64,000 nt of DNA from Ascaris suum (Eukaryota > Nematoda > Chromadorea > Rhabditida > Ascarididae), in assembly GCA_013433145.1 (NCBI GenBank), contig CM024187.1, positions 62,001-126,000 of the forward strand. Direction: 5' to 3'. Shown piece after piece: positions 12,596 to 24,539 of the stretch (position 1 is its first letter; every line of letters begins with the position of its first letter). The notes beneath the pieces were generated by a model. That model was not told the DNA's origin. It made no database searches and was given only the letters and a program-made list of their open reading frames with translations. The position numbers were made by a program, and so were the translations under genes.

Positions 12596-12755
12596 CTAAA
12601 CATGCAGTTTGCAGCAAAAAATTCTAGAATAAATTAACATACATGGTACAGCGTCGCTTAAAATATTTCTCACAGTAACAAAAGGGCAAAAAGGCAAAAA
12701 GAATGAGCTAGAAATAAGAAAGCCGCTAATGAGATACAATCGTGTTCCTATCTTC

Positions 12756-12830
12756 CTTAGGATGTCGCCGTCATCGCGTTCATCATCATTCGCAGTGCGT
12801 TTTTGCAAAAGTTGCAAAATCGCTCCGAAA
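12756..12830 (-). pseudogene. Possible kinase DFG-region exon, damaged
   Basis: Just upstream of the kinase exon the minus strand reads SDFATFAKT and, after a shift of frame, DDERDDGDILR. CK1-like kinases have DFG...(N/D)(E/D)DG(E/D)(L/I)R here, followed by the segment found at 12595. Gly of DFG would be Ala, and the expected donor after CTAAG reads GAAGAT instead of GT. Tentative, resting on position and spacing. Confidence 0.3.
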
Positions 12831-12921
12831 CAATCTTTACATGAGGGTGTAAGAAGCTTTAATATTAAGATGATGTAGTTATATGTGCAAACATATGGGC
12901 TATATTCACGCATAACTGCAG

Positions 12922-13068
12922 GCGCCCAAGAGCTGGAGCAACTGGGCCAGCGGAAAGGCTACCTCGGAAAAAAAAGTGGCGAAAAGGCAGCCGGATTTCT
13001 CCCCTGCCGACATAGCAGCATTGCCTGCTCACTTCGCAGCCGAATTGGTGCCCGGAACAATAAGATCT
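12922..13068 (+). CDS. Candidate exon, unknown product (left copy, intact)
   Basis: The acceptor ends CTGCAG and the donor is a perfect GTAAGT. The 49 codons are a whole number, with no stop. The peptide includes APKSWSNWASGKATSEKK and FSPADIAALPAHFAAELVPG. It lies opposite in strand to the nearby kinase exon. No family is recognised. Confidence 0.5.
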
Positions 13069-13364
13069 GTAAGTATTTTTTTAGATTTCAGGTTTCAGGC
13101 TACAATTTTTTTTCAGGCAAGTTTTCAAGCTACAATTTGAAGTATTTCGAGTCTTCGCGTTTGAAACACTTGGAAATGTCAGGAATTCAGAACCGAATGG
13201 TTATCGCATTGCTAGTCTAGTACCTTGTTATTCTCTATTCTTTCCTACGCTGCATTCACATGCTGCAATACTGCAAATTCGCCTGTTGCCTTTTAACGGC
13301 GATCCGTAAGCTCGTTCCCATCCGGATGCGAAATGATATGAGGTGAGTACTCAGGTTTTTTTTT

Positions 13365-13730
13365 TCAATTAGCCGGGGAACAGGTGTGGAGCCTTGTAGG
13401 GAAACTAAACAAGATAATGTCTGCAAATAATAAAGAGGTGGGAGCCCAGAAGTTTTCATATGTGGTGTGATGGTTCAACCAGACTCGAGAATTTTCAAGA
13501 AGTTTTCGATGGTCGTTCGACTCGAGATTGGGGGTTTCCAGAGGATTTGCAGAAATATCCTGGAAGTTGGAATGTCTCGAGGCGAAATTCCGACGCTGCC
13601 TAACTTGATATCGATGACTGTTGTTCCCTAATGAGGCGCCCATGTTTCCGGTGTCTCTACTGATTGCTGGCTGATTTTCTACTAACTTGTTATTGGTACG
13701 GTAAAGCCAATCAGTCAAAGACACCGTCAT
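13365..13730 (-). CDS. Candidate exon, unknown product (left copy)
   Basis: A 121-codon frame from an ATG at 13730. The first 90 or so codons look coding, with NNKLVENQPAISRDTGNMGA and NPLETPNLESNDHRKLLENS. A TTATTTGCAG inside the frame suggests the tail is intron and next exon. The paired copy differs by one Val/Ile in the frame. No family is recognised. Confidence 0.4.
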   Translation of the reverse strand: MTVSLTDWLYRTNNKLVENQPAISRDTGNMGASLGNNSHRYQVRQRRNFASRHSNFQDISANPLETPNLESNDHRKLLENSRVWLNHHTTYENFWAPTSLLFADIILFSFPTRLHTCSPAN

Positions 13731-15234
13731 TTATTTCGGCATTCGATCGTGCCGATACTGCCAAAAACAGAGTATTACCTTAAATCTTTTGCGTCCACAT
13801 TTGAAGGATCACCTCTGAGTTGAAGGAGGTCCAAAGTTTCTACCTACGCCGCATTCAAATGATATAGGCGATAATCTAAATGGTGTAAGGAAACCGACCT
13901 CCACAGAATGGGATTTAGAAGAGTCAAGAATCTCTGCATACACATGAACTGTAGTTTGTTTGTGGTAAATTCGAAGCGTAACTTCCACAACAGAAACGTG
14001 ACTGTCATTTGCAAGAAAACCCCATACGCCTTTTATTTTCCTTAGTCATTTTATTCAAGCAAATGTGAGCGCTCAGTTTCTAAATATTTATGCTTTCCTT
14101 CATTTTTTCGTAATTATTGGAAGAAGTATCACCTATTTCACAGACGTTTTTACATTCACGAATATCAGACGTTGTGAACAACTCTCGATGGCACGGTCAA
14201 CGTAAAAGGAAGCAAGAGATAACGGTTTTTTGAGCTAATTTGCCAGGTAACTTCTACTAAAGCCTAGTTGCATTAGGTCAAAAGATGAATGCAAAAAAAA
14301 ATTTTTTTCACGTACCTAAAATAGAATTTCTAGCATATTCACTGAAAAGTTTAGCCGGACAGATAGGACTGAACTGATGCTTTCTTGGCCAAAGGAATAT
14401 GGTTGAAAATCTCATATCTCCTCATTATGAGGTGCAAAGAGCTGCTTCAGCACTTTTACCAGAAAATATTGTATATTTCATACCGTCCAGCCACGAAACT
14501 TGCGGTCTTTTGGAAAAGCCTGAGAAAGTGTGGGCTTTTTTGAGTCAAAGATTAAAAACACCAAATTGAATAGTTAGAACAACGCTAAATACGATCATTT
14601 AAAGAGATTACATACAGTAGACATTCAACAATTTGCATTACACAGCAAAAATGCCTCGAAATCTCGTTATCATTATAACAGGGAAGTAAGCACTTCAAAT
14701 ACCTTGCAACACAACATGTAATTTTAAGAAGCACTAGATTATGACAGGATTTATGCCCGGAGGTTACCGCATGCAATAATACATGGAGAACAATGAAACA
14801 ATACCTACAATGCGCTTCATCCCATTTCTTACAAAATCAAAAATCGATCTGCAAATTTCATGCGTTTTTCATCACCAATACTTGATGCAACGATCAGTCA
14901 CTCTGAGCAAAGAGGTGATTTTTGAGAGGCGTCCCTGTAATGAAGGATATAACATCGTGAATCGAGCCCCGGTAATCTCAAAGATAAAAATAGACCGAAC
15001 ATCAGGACACATTAGCAGGAATACATACTTACATCACCGCACTGTCGCCCATTATGCGCTTTTTGCAAAAACCTACAAAAAACGCGCAAAAAACAGAGAG
15101 TACAACTTTACAACTACATGGAACATTCACCTCCGGTGCATCTTTCTAATCGCTACAGTCGGTTAATCGAAGCAGTGGAATGCAATAATAACATGAGAAA
15201 AAGTTAGGAACGGCCACTGACCAACGTTGCTTAC
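13731..15234. other. No recognised gene
   Basis: AT-rich DNA. The open frame at 14783-15166 (plus) has no splice support or family resemblance. The partner stretch is 61192-62702. Confidence 0.4.
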
Positions 15235-15410
15235 CCTTGCGGAGATGGCGCACTGGCCCTGCGAGGGAATATATTCTCTTGCTGATGCGGACTGCCGATT
15301 GACGGCGAACTTGCGAAATCACCGAACACAACTCGCATAGGAGAATGACAGCCAAGATGGAAACTGATTTCAAGGGTACCAACAATCAGACGAACAGACA
15401 GTTCAATCAT
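15235..15410 (-). CDS. Candidate first exon, unknown product (left copy)
   Basis: ATG at 15410-15408, then 58 open codons to a CAAGG/GTAAGC donor. The peptide starts MIELSVRLIVGTLEISF and ends QQENIFPRRASAPSPQ, the last part resembling a phosphorylatable linker. An alternative frame from a TTG would give a signal-peptide-like start (ILAVILLCELCSV). The ATG frame is preferred because one of the two changes seen in the other arm is silent in it. Confidence 0.45.
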
Positions 15411-16404
15411 GACTCAACTGAAGTAGAAGGACATCAAAAGAAGAGAACCTAGATGCGACAGGAAGTAGAGTGCAGACCTTGTTGAAACTAGCGTTACAAA
15501 AAGGCACAATTGGTGCACCATTTATGGGTTTATTCAGAGATCACCAAGTGTTCAGTAAAGAAAAAATCCACGAGGATACTGACGTGATTTTTTGGCGTTA
15601 TAGCAAACACTACTAACTGTTTAAACACATAAATATGGGGTACTTGGAAAGGTTTACACCAAGACCTTAAGGTACGTAAAACCAAAGGAGCGGACAAACC
15701 AAGGCATTAAAACTTTCAAACCTACAATCCATGTCTTATGTTTTTTTCCTATGACAAAATATGTTGCAAAGGCATCATTGTGTGCATGAATACATTTCAA
15801 CTGGTGATCTATTGTAGCGAATCGATTGAATGTTGAAACGTGGGGATTCAGGCTCGCTAATAATCGTTGTGTGTTCACCACTCTCGATCACAAAATAACA
15901 GACACTCGTTCGTTCTAGAGAAATGAATTCCCAGATTTATTTCTATTCATTTTACAGCAGTTAACTCATTGTTGTGGAACAATCAGCATTTAAATGTGCA
16001 ATTTAAATCACGTAAGATATTATGGACTAAAAGATATTCGTGACAATTCCACGCTAATTAGGCCAAACGACCGCCGAAATAACCGAAAGTATTGGCAACG
16101 GCTCATTGAAATGGTTTCCTCTGGAAAAGCTTTTTTGAAAAAAAATTCATTTTTGATAAACATCCAACTAGGTAAGGCAAAAATCACATGCAAAAACATG
16201 CTGTCTTTGCCAGCAGTTCATAACGAAGAAGGCTGGTGATTATAAGATCGAGGCCACGAGGCCAGATATACCGTGAAAAAGTTGAGGATAAGATTGTCCC
16301 TTACTACGGAAAATATGCACCATATTTCATTGCCGCGTCTTTTATGGCACTTGAAATGCAATTTTTCAGGCGATTTTGATGGTCATTAAGATGGCGGGAG
16401 TTCC

Positions 16405-16712
16405 TTACTTTTGCTGCAATTTATTTTCACTTAGTGGGTAGAAATTAATAACTGGGATCGCAATCCCTTCACGGTTACAAAAAATTTCTAATCTACATAC
16501 AGCCACAGACTTCAAGACAGGTGCTTCGTTGAGGATCGGATTTTGATCACATGGTCTTTCAGTTGCGAGTTTTACCGAAATACTCCCAGTCCAAATAAAC
16601 CCTTCCGGCTTTCGAATTTCACGTGATGATCTAGAAAAACCGATTTTGTAAAGAACAATAAAAAAGACTATGCTCGAAATCTCAGGTCTAGGAGTATGGG
16701 GTAAATATGCCT
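16405..16712 (-). CDS. Terminal exon, unknown product (left copy)
   Basis: Follows an AATTTCAG acceptor and stays open for about 102 codons to a TAA. The peptide contains SSREIRKPEGFIWTGSISVK and, later, LKSVAVCRLEIFCNREG and PVINFYPLSENKLQQK. An internal TTTTTCTAG could be an alternative acceptor. Versus the right copy it has Gly for Ser and Arg for Cys, plus one silent change. No family is recognised. Confidence 0.5.
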
Positions 16713-17809
16713 CTGAAATTCCCCTCTTTATTCAGTTTCCATCGAAATTCGATTCCTCCTCACCTTACCCCTACCTCCTCCCCACCCATCTAAAAAGTTA
16801 GGACCCTGTTCCGGCAATTATGCATCGGTTGAAATTTCCGAGTCCTTGTTTTGAAAAAATTGAGAAAACAAGCCTTCTCAAACCGTAACATTATTACCGC
16901 ATTGCCACATTCTTTGTTTGACGAATTAGCTGATTATCTGGATATATATGAAAACTATGACGGTTAATTCGGTTGCCACCGATTAACAAAAGAGGCATTT
17001 TTCACCCTGCAAATAAATTTTTCGAATTTGGAAAATTTTTCGGGATCAGCGAAAACCCTCAATGGTTCGCCATTAAAACTTCCCTTACTATCAGAATTCT
17101 ATCTAAATGAAAGGATAATTAAAAACGGTATGATCTATGCAATACCCGTAGGACAGGGGAAGGGAGGCACGTTTTCCAAAACTACTTTAACAGAAATTTT
17201 GAGCAGGCTTCGTCATCACGCTCATTAAATCAACGAGTTCATGAATGGCCGACAGACCAACGGATGAAAAAATATGCGCCGCAACGCAATAAAATTTTTA
17301 TTGATCCGACCGAATTCAACTAGCAAGCTATCTATAAAAGTCCCGCTTTACGAAGCCCAACCAAAGTTAAAGGCAATTTGAACGGTAGCAAAACTCATGC
17401 AGATCATTTGGAGCTTAAGCTGCTTGTAGCTCCTTCTAGAATTCATGGACAAATCTTGCATAGACGATGATCTCACGATGCGTATCTACCAACTTTTAGG
17501 GATTTTCGAATTTAAACTATTAGAAATATAAGCATAAGTACACAGAAACACCAAAAGACGGCACCGCAATATCAGGAACCAAGAGAATCAAGACCTCGGC
17601 AGAAATTTTCGCACAGGTTTTCACAAAAGGTGCTCTAGGTTTTACTAGAATTGGCTCATATCATTTTCATAATTTTTTTTTCATCACGAAGCAATCCAAT
17701 ATTTTTTGGAGACGCCTCCTATGATGCTTAACTCAGTCTAAGCATGGCCACTAATGTAACTAGACGATATCAAACAACGAGATGGCGCGTTATTACAAAA
17801 ATTTGAAAA

Positions 17810-17965
17810 TTAAACCAAAGTGAGAAAACGCAGCACCACTGCTGACACGATACGGGCTTTGCAATCTTGTTCATCATACCTGGATTGCCAACAAACATTG
17901 AAATACGCGTCATAGAAGGCGTACATTTTCAACAGGACCGAACGGCAGCGTAAATCTTTAGATGA
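17810..17965 (-). CDS. Short coding frame, unknown product (left copy)
   Basis: Fifty-one open codons before TAA, with CRSVLLKMYAFYDAYFNVCW and DEQDCKARIVSAVVLRFL. No acceptor is clear at its start, and a GTATGA donor-like site lies inside. In the right copy Gly replaces Cys at one position. Confidence 0.35.
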   Translation of the reverse strand, partial: SSKDLRCRSVLLKMYAFYDAYFNVCWQSRYDEQDCKARIVSAVVLRFLTLV

Positions 17966-18012
17966 TCAACTTTCGCGGTCCAACCAGACGCACAATGGAC
18001 GCGAGCTTTTAA

Positions 18013-18130
18013 TTACTTCTTAATGTCTCTGTCTCGGACAAGTTCAACGTGAGGGTTGGCACAGAGGCCCATTCTATTGGTACAGCCAACAGACGTCAGA
18101 TTCTGCAACTCCAACTTCGCAGATCCCCGG
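18013..18130 (-). CDS. Candidate last exon, unknown product (left copy)
   Basis: After AGCTGCAG the frame reads GSAKLELQNLTSVGC then NRMGLCANPHVELVRDRDIKK and a TAA. Upstream exons would fall in or beyond the block where the two arms carry unrelated DNA (18501-19235 here), so the two copies may have different 5' parts. Confidence 0.4.
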
Positions 18131-18531
18131 CTGCAGCTGCCGGATGAACATGTATGCGTATATGCAAATAAGCAAACGCATTGAAACGACCTCACCGTAA
18201 CAGCCTTGTTAGTGCAACCTTGCAAATGCGCACACAAATGATTGATTGGAATTACCGTCGAAGAAGCGAAGAGATACTAAAAGAAAGCATGAACATCTGA
18301 TAATGACAGATTTTGTGATTGGTGGTCAAACCCGAATGAAGCCGTTCGCAACATGCGAAATAATAAACAGAGGTGTAGCGGGACGATAACGCGAAATAAC
18401 ATCTGATAACGCCTGCGTAACAACAGGCAGTTCAGTAATACATAATAACACCATCACACACAAAGCACTGACTATCGTGATTTCACTCTTCTGAGAGTAG
18501 AAATAATCGCTCTACATTTGTCGTAAATGGA

Positions 18532-18547
18532 ACTTGTAATTACAAGT
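18532..18547. other. Perfect 16-bp palindrome
   Basis: ACTTGTAATTACAAGT, inside the left-arm-only block. It could be a dimeric protein-binding site or chance. Confidence 0.5.
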
Positions 18548-18676
18548 CAACTAATTTCCCACAATACCAGTAATTTGTGATCAGCCATTCTACATACTTC
18601 TATGCCTATCCACACATATAGAAAACGTTAAGTTTGGAACAGACTTTTAAAAAATTGCTAAAAGAACCACGAGGAG

Positions 18677-18733
18677 GTGAGAGTGGGAGTCAACTGGATT
18701 CTCCCAACTCTTTTAAGAGTTCAACACTCTCAC
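18677..18733 (+). other. Nested inverted repeats with two mutually exclusive folds
   Basis: GTGAGAGTG (18677-18685) pairs with CACTCTCAC (18725-18733), enclosing AACTCTT/AAGAGTT (18706-18721, 2-nt loop). Alternatively AGAGTGGGAG (18680-18689) pairs with CTCCCAACTCT (18701-18711) with one bulge. The folds share bases, so only one can form at a time. Confidence 0.5.
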
Positions 18734-19948
18734 GAAACAACGATCATTTCAGCTTCGGTGTTAAAGCCAGTCCTGGATAACAGGAAGAGCGTTAAATACA
18801 TAATAGTTTATGTGATCGTAGAGAATATTCTAACGCTTTTTAAAAAAAAGTACTTCACTCGCAAAGATTAAAAACAACAATTAAAACTATAGCTTCCTTG
18901 AGGTGACGTAGCAAAAATACTCTAAAACTCATTTAATTTTATTGATATAGATATATTCGCCTTTAAATCTTGAGCTAAGCACGTTGGAAATTAAATTTTG
19001 GCAAATTGTGAAAGAAATACAACAGGGAAACTTTGATCAGTAAATATTCCATTTAATTAAATGCATCACTCTACGTGTAGCGATTATCTCTCCTTATGAT
19101 TAAGAAAACTCCAATAAAAATCGAAGTCTTGAAAACACAAATGGATGAAAAAAATGAACTATTAATTGTTGTCGATAGAAGCCGAGTTACAACAAGAAAA
19201 ATATTTTAAAAGATATTTACGACATTTTTCGGTCATGTACGGATTGAACTCTTTTCCGACTAAGTCCCATCGGTTAAGACATATACTTTTTTTTTTCTGA
19301 AATCAGCCATCTATGAGGGGACTAATAACTTTTTGACACCGATTTTTTCTTAGATTGAGTCAATTATCACAGCCCCTTACGTTTACCCACATTCTCTTTC
19401 GCGCATACTTGAAAAAAAAAAGATTTAAGTATGCTTGTTAAGAAAGCCTACGTGCTTTCAATATCACTGAAGCTACAATGAGGAATATTTGTTCCTTTCA
19501 TCGCAGAGGGCAGGGATGAATTGCAATATTTGTTGGTAACAATTCATAATATATGCAAATTAATTAAAAAATAAACGTTTAATCTACGAAAAAGAGATCG
19601 GTTTATTAAAGACACTGAACTGTTTATCCGGATAGACTTTTTATTGAACATGACGTGGTATGAGAAAAGAACTGCCCACCAACAAATTACAAAATGACGA
19701 GCACAACATTGACAAGATGAGAAAAAAACAAAAAATTCGTTGCCATTTTGCAGTGCTCCGGGCAACGATTTATTTGTACGCTGTTATTGCTATAAACGAT
19801 ATTCAGTCAGCATAGAGAATTCGTGCAGTGATCTGCAATCGGGAACAAAGGTTGCCTTGATATGCTTCTTTCTTTTCGAAAAAAGCTCTCATATACTGTG
19901 ACGAACTTTCTCAGATATTAAACGCTATGCTGATTAAAGGCAGCTAAC

Positions 19949-20086
19949 CATTTTCGTGTTGGCGAATGACGCCTTGAGCGATCGCATCGGCGGTTAATTT
20001 CCGTGACGGTGGTTTCGAGTCATACGTTTCCAGGTGAATCGAAAACTTTGATCGATGACGTCCCACACGCGACATCCCTCCACGTA
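19949..20086 (-). CDS. Candidate internal exon, unknown product (left copy)
   Basis: A GAAATTTCAG acceptor and an AATG/GTTAGC donor bound 138 bases. One frame is open throughout: RGGMSRVGRHRSKFSIHLET, then KPPSRKLTADAIAQGVIRQ. Four differences from the right copy give one silent, two conservative (Lys/Arg, Val/Ile) and one His/Arg change in this frame, whereas a competing frame stops early and takes an Arg/Leu change. That pattern favours the chosen frame. Confidence 0.5.
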
Positions 20087-21017
20087 CTGAAATTTCAGTT
20101 TTATTGTGAAATATTCCACATTTATTTATTAATTTATTGCAGAAACCAAAAACAATTCGTGCAAAGTCATTGCTATTTGGAAGAGACAATGGTGAGATGG
20201 CATAGAGGAGCCATCGAATACAATTTCTAGTGAAGATTCCACCGCTCGAATTATCCCAAACGATCGGTAAGTTCAATTATTGGTCGACACACCTTGCATG
20301 ATTCAAAAGCCCTATTTCCAATTAATCTACAATTGGACCAATCCCATAAAGCTTGCTTTCTCGGCTCCGCACTTGCAATATTTCGTCAAACAGCATGAAG
20401 GTGGAGGGAGAGATTACGGAACATCAAATCACAGACAACATCTACATCTTATTGTAAACAGCAAAAAACCGCCCATAAAAATACGTATTATGGCGCAGCA
20501 ATATATCAGATACGATATCCTTTGAAGACAAGTGCTTTATATATTTCATATTTGTTACCGCTATCGCATAATCAAACTTTTTGCACCTTAGCAAAGGAAG
20601 GACAAATGCCAACTATAATACGCGAAAAAAAAACGACAAGCAAAAAAATTTTGAAATTACTCGATGATAATCTCTCTTAAGAACATTATATTATCAGATG
20701 ATTTTTTCGACGAGAACGTATTGGAAGTTCGAATGTAAAATTTATATTTATTAAGCAAATTTCATTTTCATAGAAATTTTCTAAAGTTTTCCTCAAAAAC
20801 ATAAATTATTGTGCTATTATTTGTCAAATTGCATGCAATCTTCGAGGTAACATTTAAAAGAAAGAAAATAACGATCATCGGGATGCGGTTTGTATTGAAC
20901 CGAAGTTTTCAATCTATAAAGTGGATGCTCTTTTAATTTTGCATATATAATATTTTATGCATTACGTCCTCTCATAAGAAATATAACATTTCGATCGATA
21001 ACGGCAAACACACTTAA

Positions 21018-21239
21018 TTGTTCCATTTCTTCGCCCAATTCAATGCCCTAACGCATAACCACTATCAAAAGCACTCCTCTCGTAAGCATCTCATTACTAA
21101 AACTACGGCATTATATGAATGTGAATTACAATCGTTGTTGCCAGAGAATAATTTCACCTACATTCGCACAGCTTCAAAATCACATAAGCAAGCTTTCCTT
21201 CCTCAAGAGAATAAGAGTGGCTCTTCGGTGGAACTTTAA
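21018..21239 (+). CDS. Candidate exon, unknown product (left copy, donor lost)
   Basis: A 73-codon frame identical in protein to its partner, with HSSRKHLITKTTALYECELQ and ASKSHKQAFLPQENKSGSS. Here it runs into a TAA immediately after GTGGAACT, because the G of the partner's GTAAGT donor is T. No good acceptor was found at the 5' side. Confidence 0.35.
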   Translation: MFHFFAQFNALTHNHYQKHSSRKHLITKTTALYECELQSLLPENNFTYIRTASKSHKQAFLPQENKSGSSVEL

Positions 21240-21830
21240 GTCTCCAGCACTCATTTAACGGAGGCTAAAGGCCAGTTCTTACCTTATTAGCATCAAATCG
21301 GCATCCCTCTTATTGCCAAAACTGCCCGTTCTCTGTCATTCTCCTATCATTCCCTCCTTCGTCCTATTACTTAAATGCGCAGCTGAAAGCATGAACATAA
21401 AAGTTTGTTGTTGAAAAGCAGATCACTGAGAGCTCAAAATACAAGCTCCACATAGCTCAGAAGTCGGCATAAAAAAACGATAGCAAAATCTGCAAACTCT
21501 TGCATATATTTTGCAAAAGCGAAGAATCCTCAAAAGTATAGAGCAGGAGGCGTTTGCTCTCCTTATCGATAAAAGAAACTTAGGATGATCAGTACACTCG
21601 ACCCCTCATTCAACTACAATCACTGTTCTTCCTCTCAATGCATCAGTCGCATTCATAAATATGTATTGGCAGCAGCTGCTGAATACTTCCAGCTAATGTG
21701 TGAGAAAAGTTTTCTCGAGATCCGATCTGACAATAAATAATTTTCAGTAAATCTTGACTTCAGATTTCTTGCAAATCACATGTTGCCGCTGTCGTCATAT
21801 AAACGTAGACCAACATGTTTAAATTCTTGG

Positions 21831-22160
21831 CTAAAACATTAACATACAAAATCGTTGTCGGTGTGCCTGATTAAAAAAGTTGTTATAGTGATATTTTTTG
21901 GCGAGAATTGTGAATAGTTGTGGCGAGAATGAAGAGCTCAAGGAATAGTTTCCGTCTTCACTTCTTTTTTCCTCTTTGATGAACGTTGCATCAAATTCAG
22001 TCGTGTAGAAAGAAAGTGACGGCATGTTGAGTATGGCAGATAAAATCGCAAAACTTGAGAGACGACAATTTCCCCATTCCCGAATAAAAGCAAAACTGCT
22101 TGATGTCGCTAAAGTTATAAAATAGCAACTTTTGAAAGTCTGAGTGTAAGATTATGTGAA
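21831..22160 (-). CDS. Candidate exon with two open frames, unknown product (left copy)
   Basis: After TACACTCAG one frame reads DFQKLLFYNFSDIKQFCFY and on to a stop near 22010. A second starts at ATG 22025 (MPSLSFYTTEFDATFIKEEK) and ends at 21831. The second frame's 64-residue protein is identical in the other arm (53502-53696 plus). Which frame is used, if either, is unresolved. Confidence 0.3.
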
Positions 22161-22663
22161 AAATTTCCTTCACTTTTTTCTCCTTTTTTCTCATAAAGTC
22201 CTATATTCTCTTCAACTTTCGCGACCGTGTTATTACTAACCACACCCCCCCCCCTGCTCTACCTGCGCCCGTCTTCAATTCTCAGCTAATCAGCGCTCTC
22301 AGCTCAGACCAATGATTCCAATGCCCACTTAATCACCTCAGAAAGCACACACAAGTTATTGCTGAATTAACTTTCATTAAAGCGAAACAAAGAATAATTC
22401 CTTTAATTTATTCCACATAAATTATTCACTAATTATGAATATGGTTTTTGCACTTTTATTTAAAACCGGAAGTATTCATCTATATCCACTTACTTAATGA
22501 CCAAAGATTCAGTATAACTTTTCTAAAAAATTACTCCCCACTTTTTCGCATCGATCAGCACCGCAACCATCTCTATGAATATGAAATAAACCGTTTAGTT
22601 ATCTTCTTGTTTCGTATAGTGCTCATTTGTGAGAACCAGGGATCCAAAACGTGCATAAGATGA

Positions 22664-22813
22664 CGAATGAAAAATCGCGAAAAATGAAGAAAACGAAGAA
22701 GGAGAGTGATAAAAAGAGGCGAAGGGCAAAATATATACGAAGAGAACAAGATCGAAAAGAAGAAGTGAAAAACATTCGCGGAAAAGCGGCAGAGAACAGT
22801 GGACGCTTCTAGA
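22664..22813 (+). other. Purine-rich stretch encoding a short basic peptide
   Basis: The plus strand is dominated by GAA and AAG. An ATG at 22664 opens a Lys/Arg-rich frame (MTNEKSRKMKKTKKESDKKR...) to a TAG near 22813. A 2-base insertion near the start in the other arm breaks that frame. The long hydrophobic frame on the opposite strand is a shadow of the purine bias. Confidence 0.3.
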
Positions 22814-23139
22814 GCTATAAAAGACGGTCGATTTCCGTATACGCAGGGAAAATCAGGAGATGCAAAAGTTTTCAAGACGAAAGCAGACAGAGAAAAAGGA
22901 GAAAGCGAGATATCATCATAAAATGTGAAGAAAACATAATTAAAGCAACACGAGAGGAAAAGCTCCTGTAGGTAAGGGATAAGGTATTGAAAAGGAATAA
23001 AAGCATAAGATGGGAACAGAAGGAACCTAAAACAAGATAAAGGCGAGGAATTCCGCAAATGGTTGGAGAAAATTTTAGCTGTTAGAATAAGCACAACGGT
23101 TAGCTTTGTTCAACTCATTGCTGTTTTCCGGCTGGCGAT

Positions 23140-23245
23140 TAAGATTAGAAATTGTGCTATCATCAAGTCCGAATAATACTTGAAAGCCAACGGTTTGCGG
23201 ATAATTTTGAGCAGATATTGAGAGCAACTTTGTTCAGTACTTCTG
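23140..23245 (-). CDS. Candidate last exon, unknown product (left copy)
   Basis: After a GGTTTCAG acceptor one frame reads VLNKVALNICSKLSANRWLS and stops at TGA about 70 bases in. Another frame stays open much longer (through 23110). The partner lies near 52271-52376. Frame unresolved. Confidence 0.25.
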
Positions 23246-23954
23246 AAACCTGTCACAATAGAACCCATTAGTAAAGGCAAACGAAAGAAAACAATTTCAA
23301 TATTTCCAACCACGTTTCTAATTATCTCCCCCAATCCTCTCCTCCATCCCCACATAGCAAAACTTGGTTAATGGTCCATAGAAATTCATAGGTGTACAAC
23401 GGTAAAATCAATCAACACAATTGCATTGTATAGGCTGAATGCAACAAATATGCTGCATTCTGCTATTATATCTATTTGAAAATGCTGCACTCCCATAATA
23501 AAAAACGTTAATTGCAAAGTTTAAAATATGAAACTAAAATAAATTTTGAACAAAGTTTAATGGTAAAATTTAGCGCATGTTAATGCATCTCTGCGAATAG
23601 CTACACAGAAATTCTTATTTTTTAGTGAAGAAGTGATGAATTATTCTATTATCCAATACCTAAAAATTAACGAATCTAGCTGAGCACACATTGGGTCTTT
23701 TTATGTGTTGGCTAGGACGTAAAATACGGTTGCTGCAGCGGATTATCACCTATGGACGAGTAAATGAGAAGCTATTAATAATATTATTGCATTTTGCAAG
23801 AAACGATATGAATGCGCGCTGTTTTATTATCGATTATATTTGAAAATTATAGCTATTTGTTTGGCCTAATGCACCCGTATGAGCGCGCCTCAAACTTTGT
23901 TGAAGTTTTCTCAGCAACTGAATCCTAATAAACGGATTATCTCTATCGGTCTTA

Positions 23955-24152
23955 TTAAGGTGTTATATTCCAGGACCTTGAAGCTACAGTCGCGAAAATG
24001 AGTTTGAATAAGTCAAAGGAAGTGGACATATCCAGAAGGTAGCGATTCCATAGAGCTAGAGACATGAGAGACATGTTATCTCCTTCGAAAATCCAGGTTG
24101 TTTTTGACGAAAGCAGTAGTCTGAAAGGTTCCTCGAAAGAGGAAACAACCAC
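23955..24152 (-). CDS. Candidate coding frame, unknown product (left copy)
   Basis: A 65-codon frame with SSKTTWIFEGDNMSLMSLAL and RYLLDMSTSFDLFKLIF. The partner at 51367-51564 (plus) keeps the frame with two residue changes. No splice sites were identified. Confidence 0.3.
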   Translation of the reverse strand: MVVSSFEEPFRLLLSSKTTWIFEGDNMSLMSLALWNRYLLDMSTSFDLFKLIFATVASRSWNITP

Positions 24153-24539
24153 GAGGTCAATCCCGGGTGCTCACGGATAGCGAGTTTTTGATATCAGCAC
24201 ATTTTCAATCCCTCACAAACCGTTGGAATAGCGTCATATCGTCGAACAATAAAAACATCAAATAATGTGCGAAATCATGTCTAGCTATGGATCGTTCTCA
24301 AAAACCTTATATAGAAGATTCGTTTCGACATAATTCAATCAGTGTAAGATGTAAACGGGGTTAGTGTAGAAGGAAAATTTCTTAGGGACTTTAAAGCGTT
24401 TACGACACCTCTTGAAGGTGAGGAACCAACGTGAAAAATAATATAGAACATTCGGCTCCTTCACTGACGGCTCATTGGCACATGAACAAACGAACAAATA
24501 CATATGCACAAACATGACGTTGCAAAATGAAGAAAACGA

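Larger units (their letters stand above)
18501..19235. other. Left-arm-only block (replaced in the right arm)
   Basis: Sequence matches the other arm on both sides but not here: 735 bp stand where the right arm has 1646 bp of unrelated sequence. It contains a perfect 16-bp palindrome at 18532-18547 and a nested inverted-repeat cluster at 18677-18733. No gene was recognised. Confidence 0.85.

Noticed and set aside
22573..23094. 173-codon hydrophobic frame on the minus strand
   Set aside because: It is the shadow of a GAA/AAG-rich plus strand, which gives Phe, Leu and Ser on the complement. No splice sites or family, and it is disturbed in the other arm.
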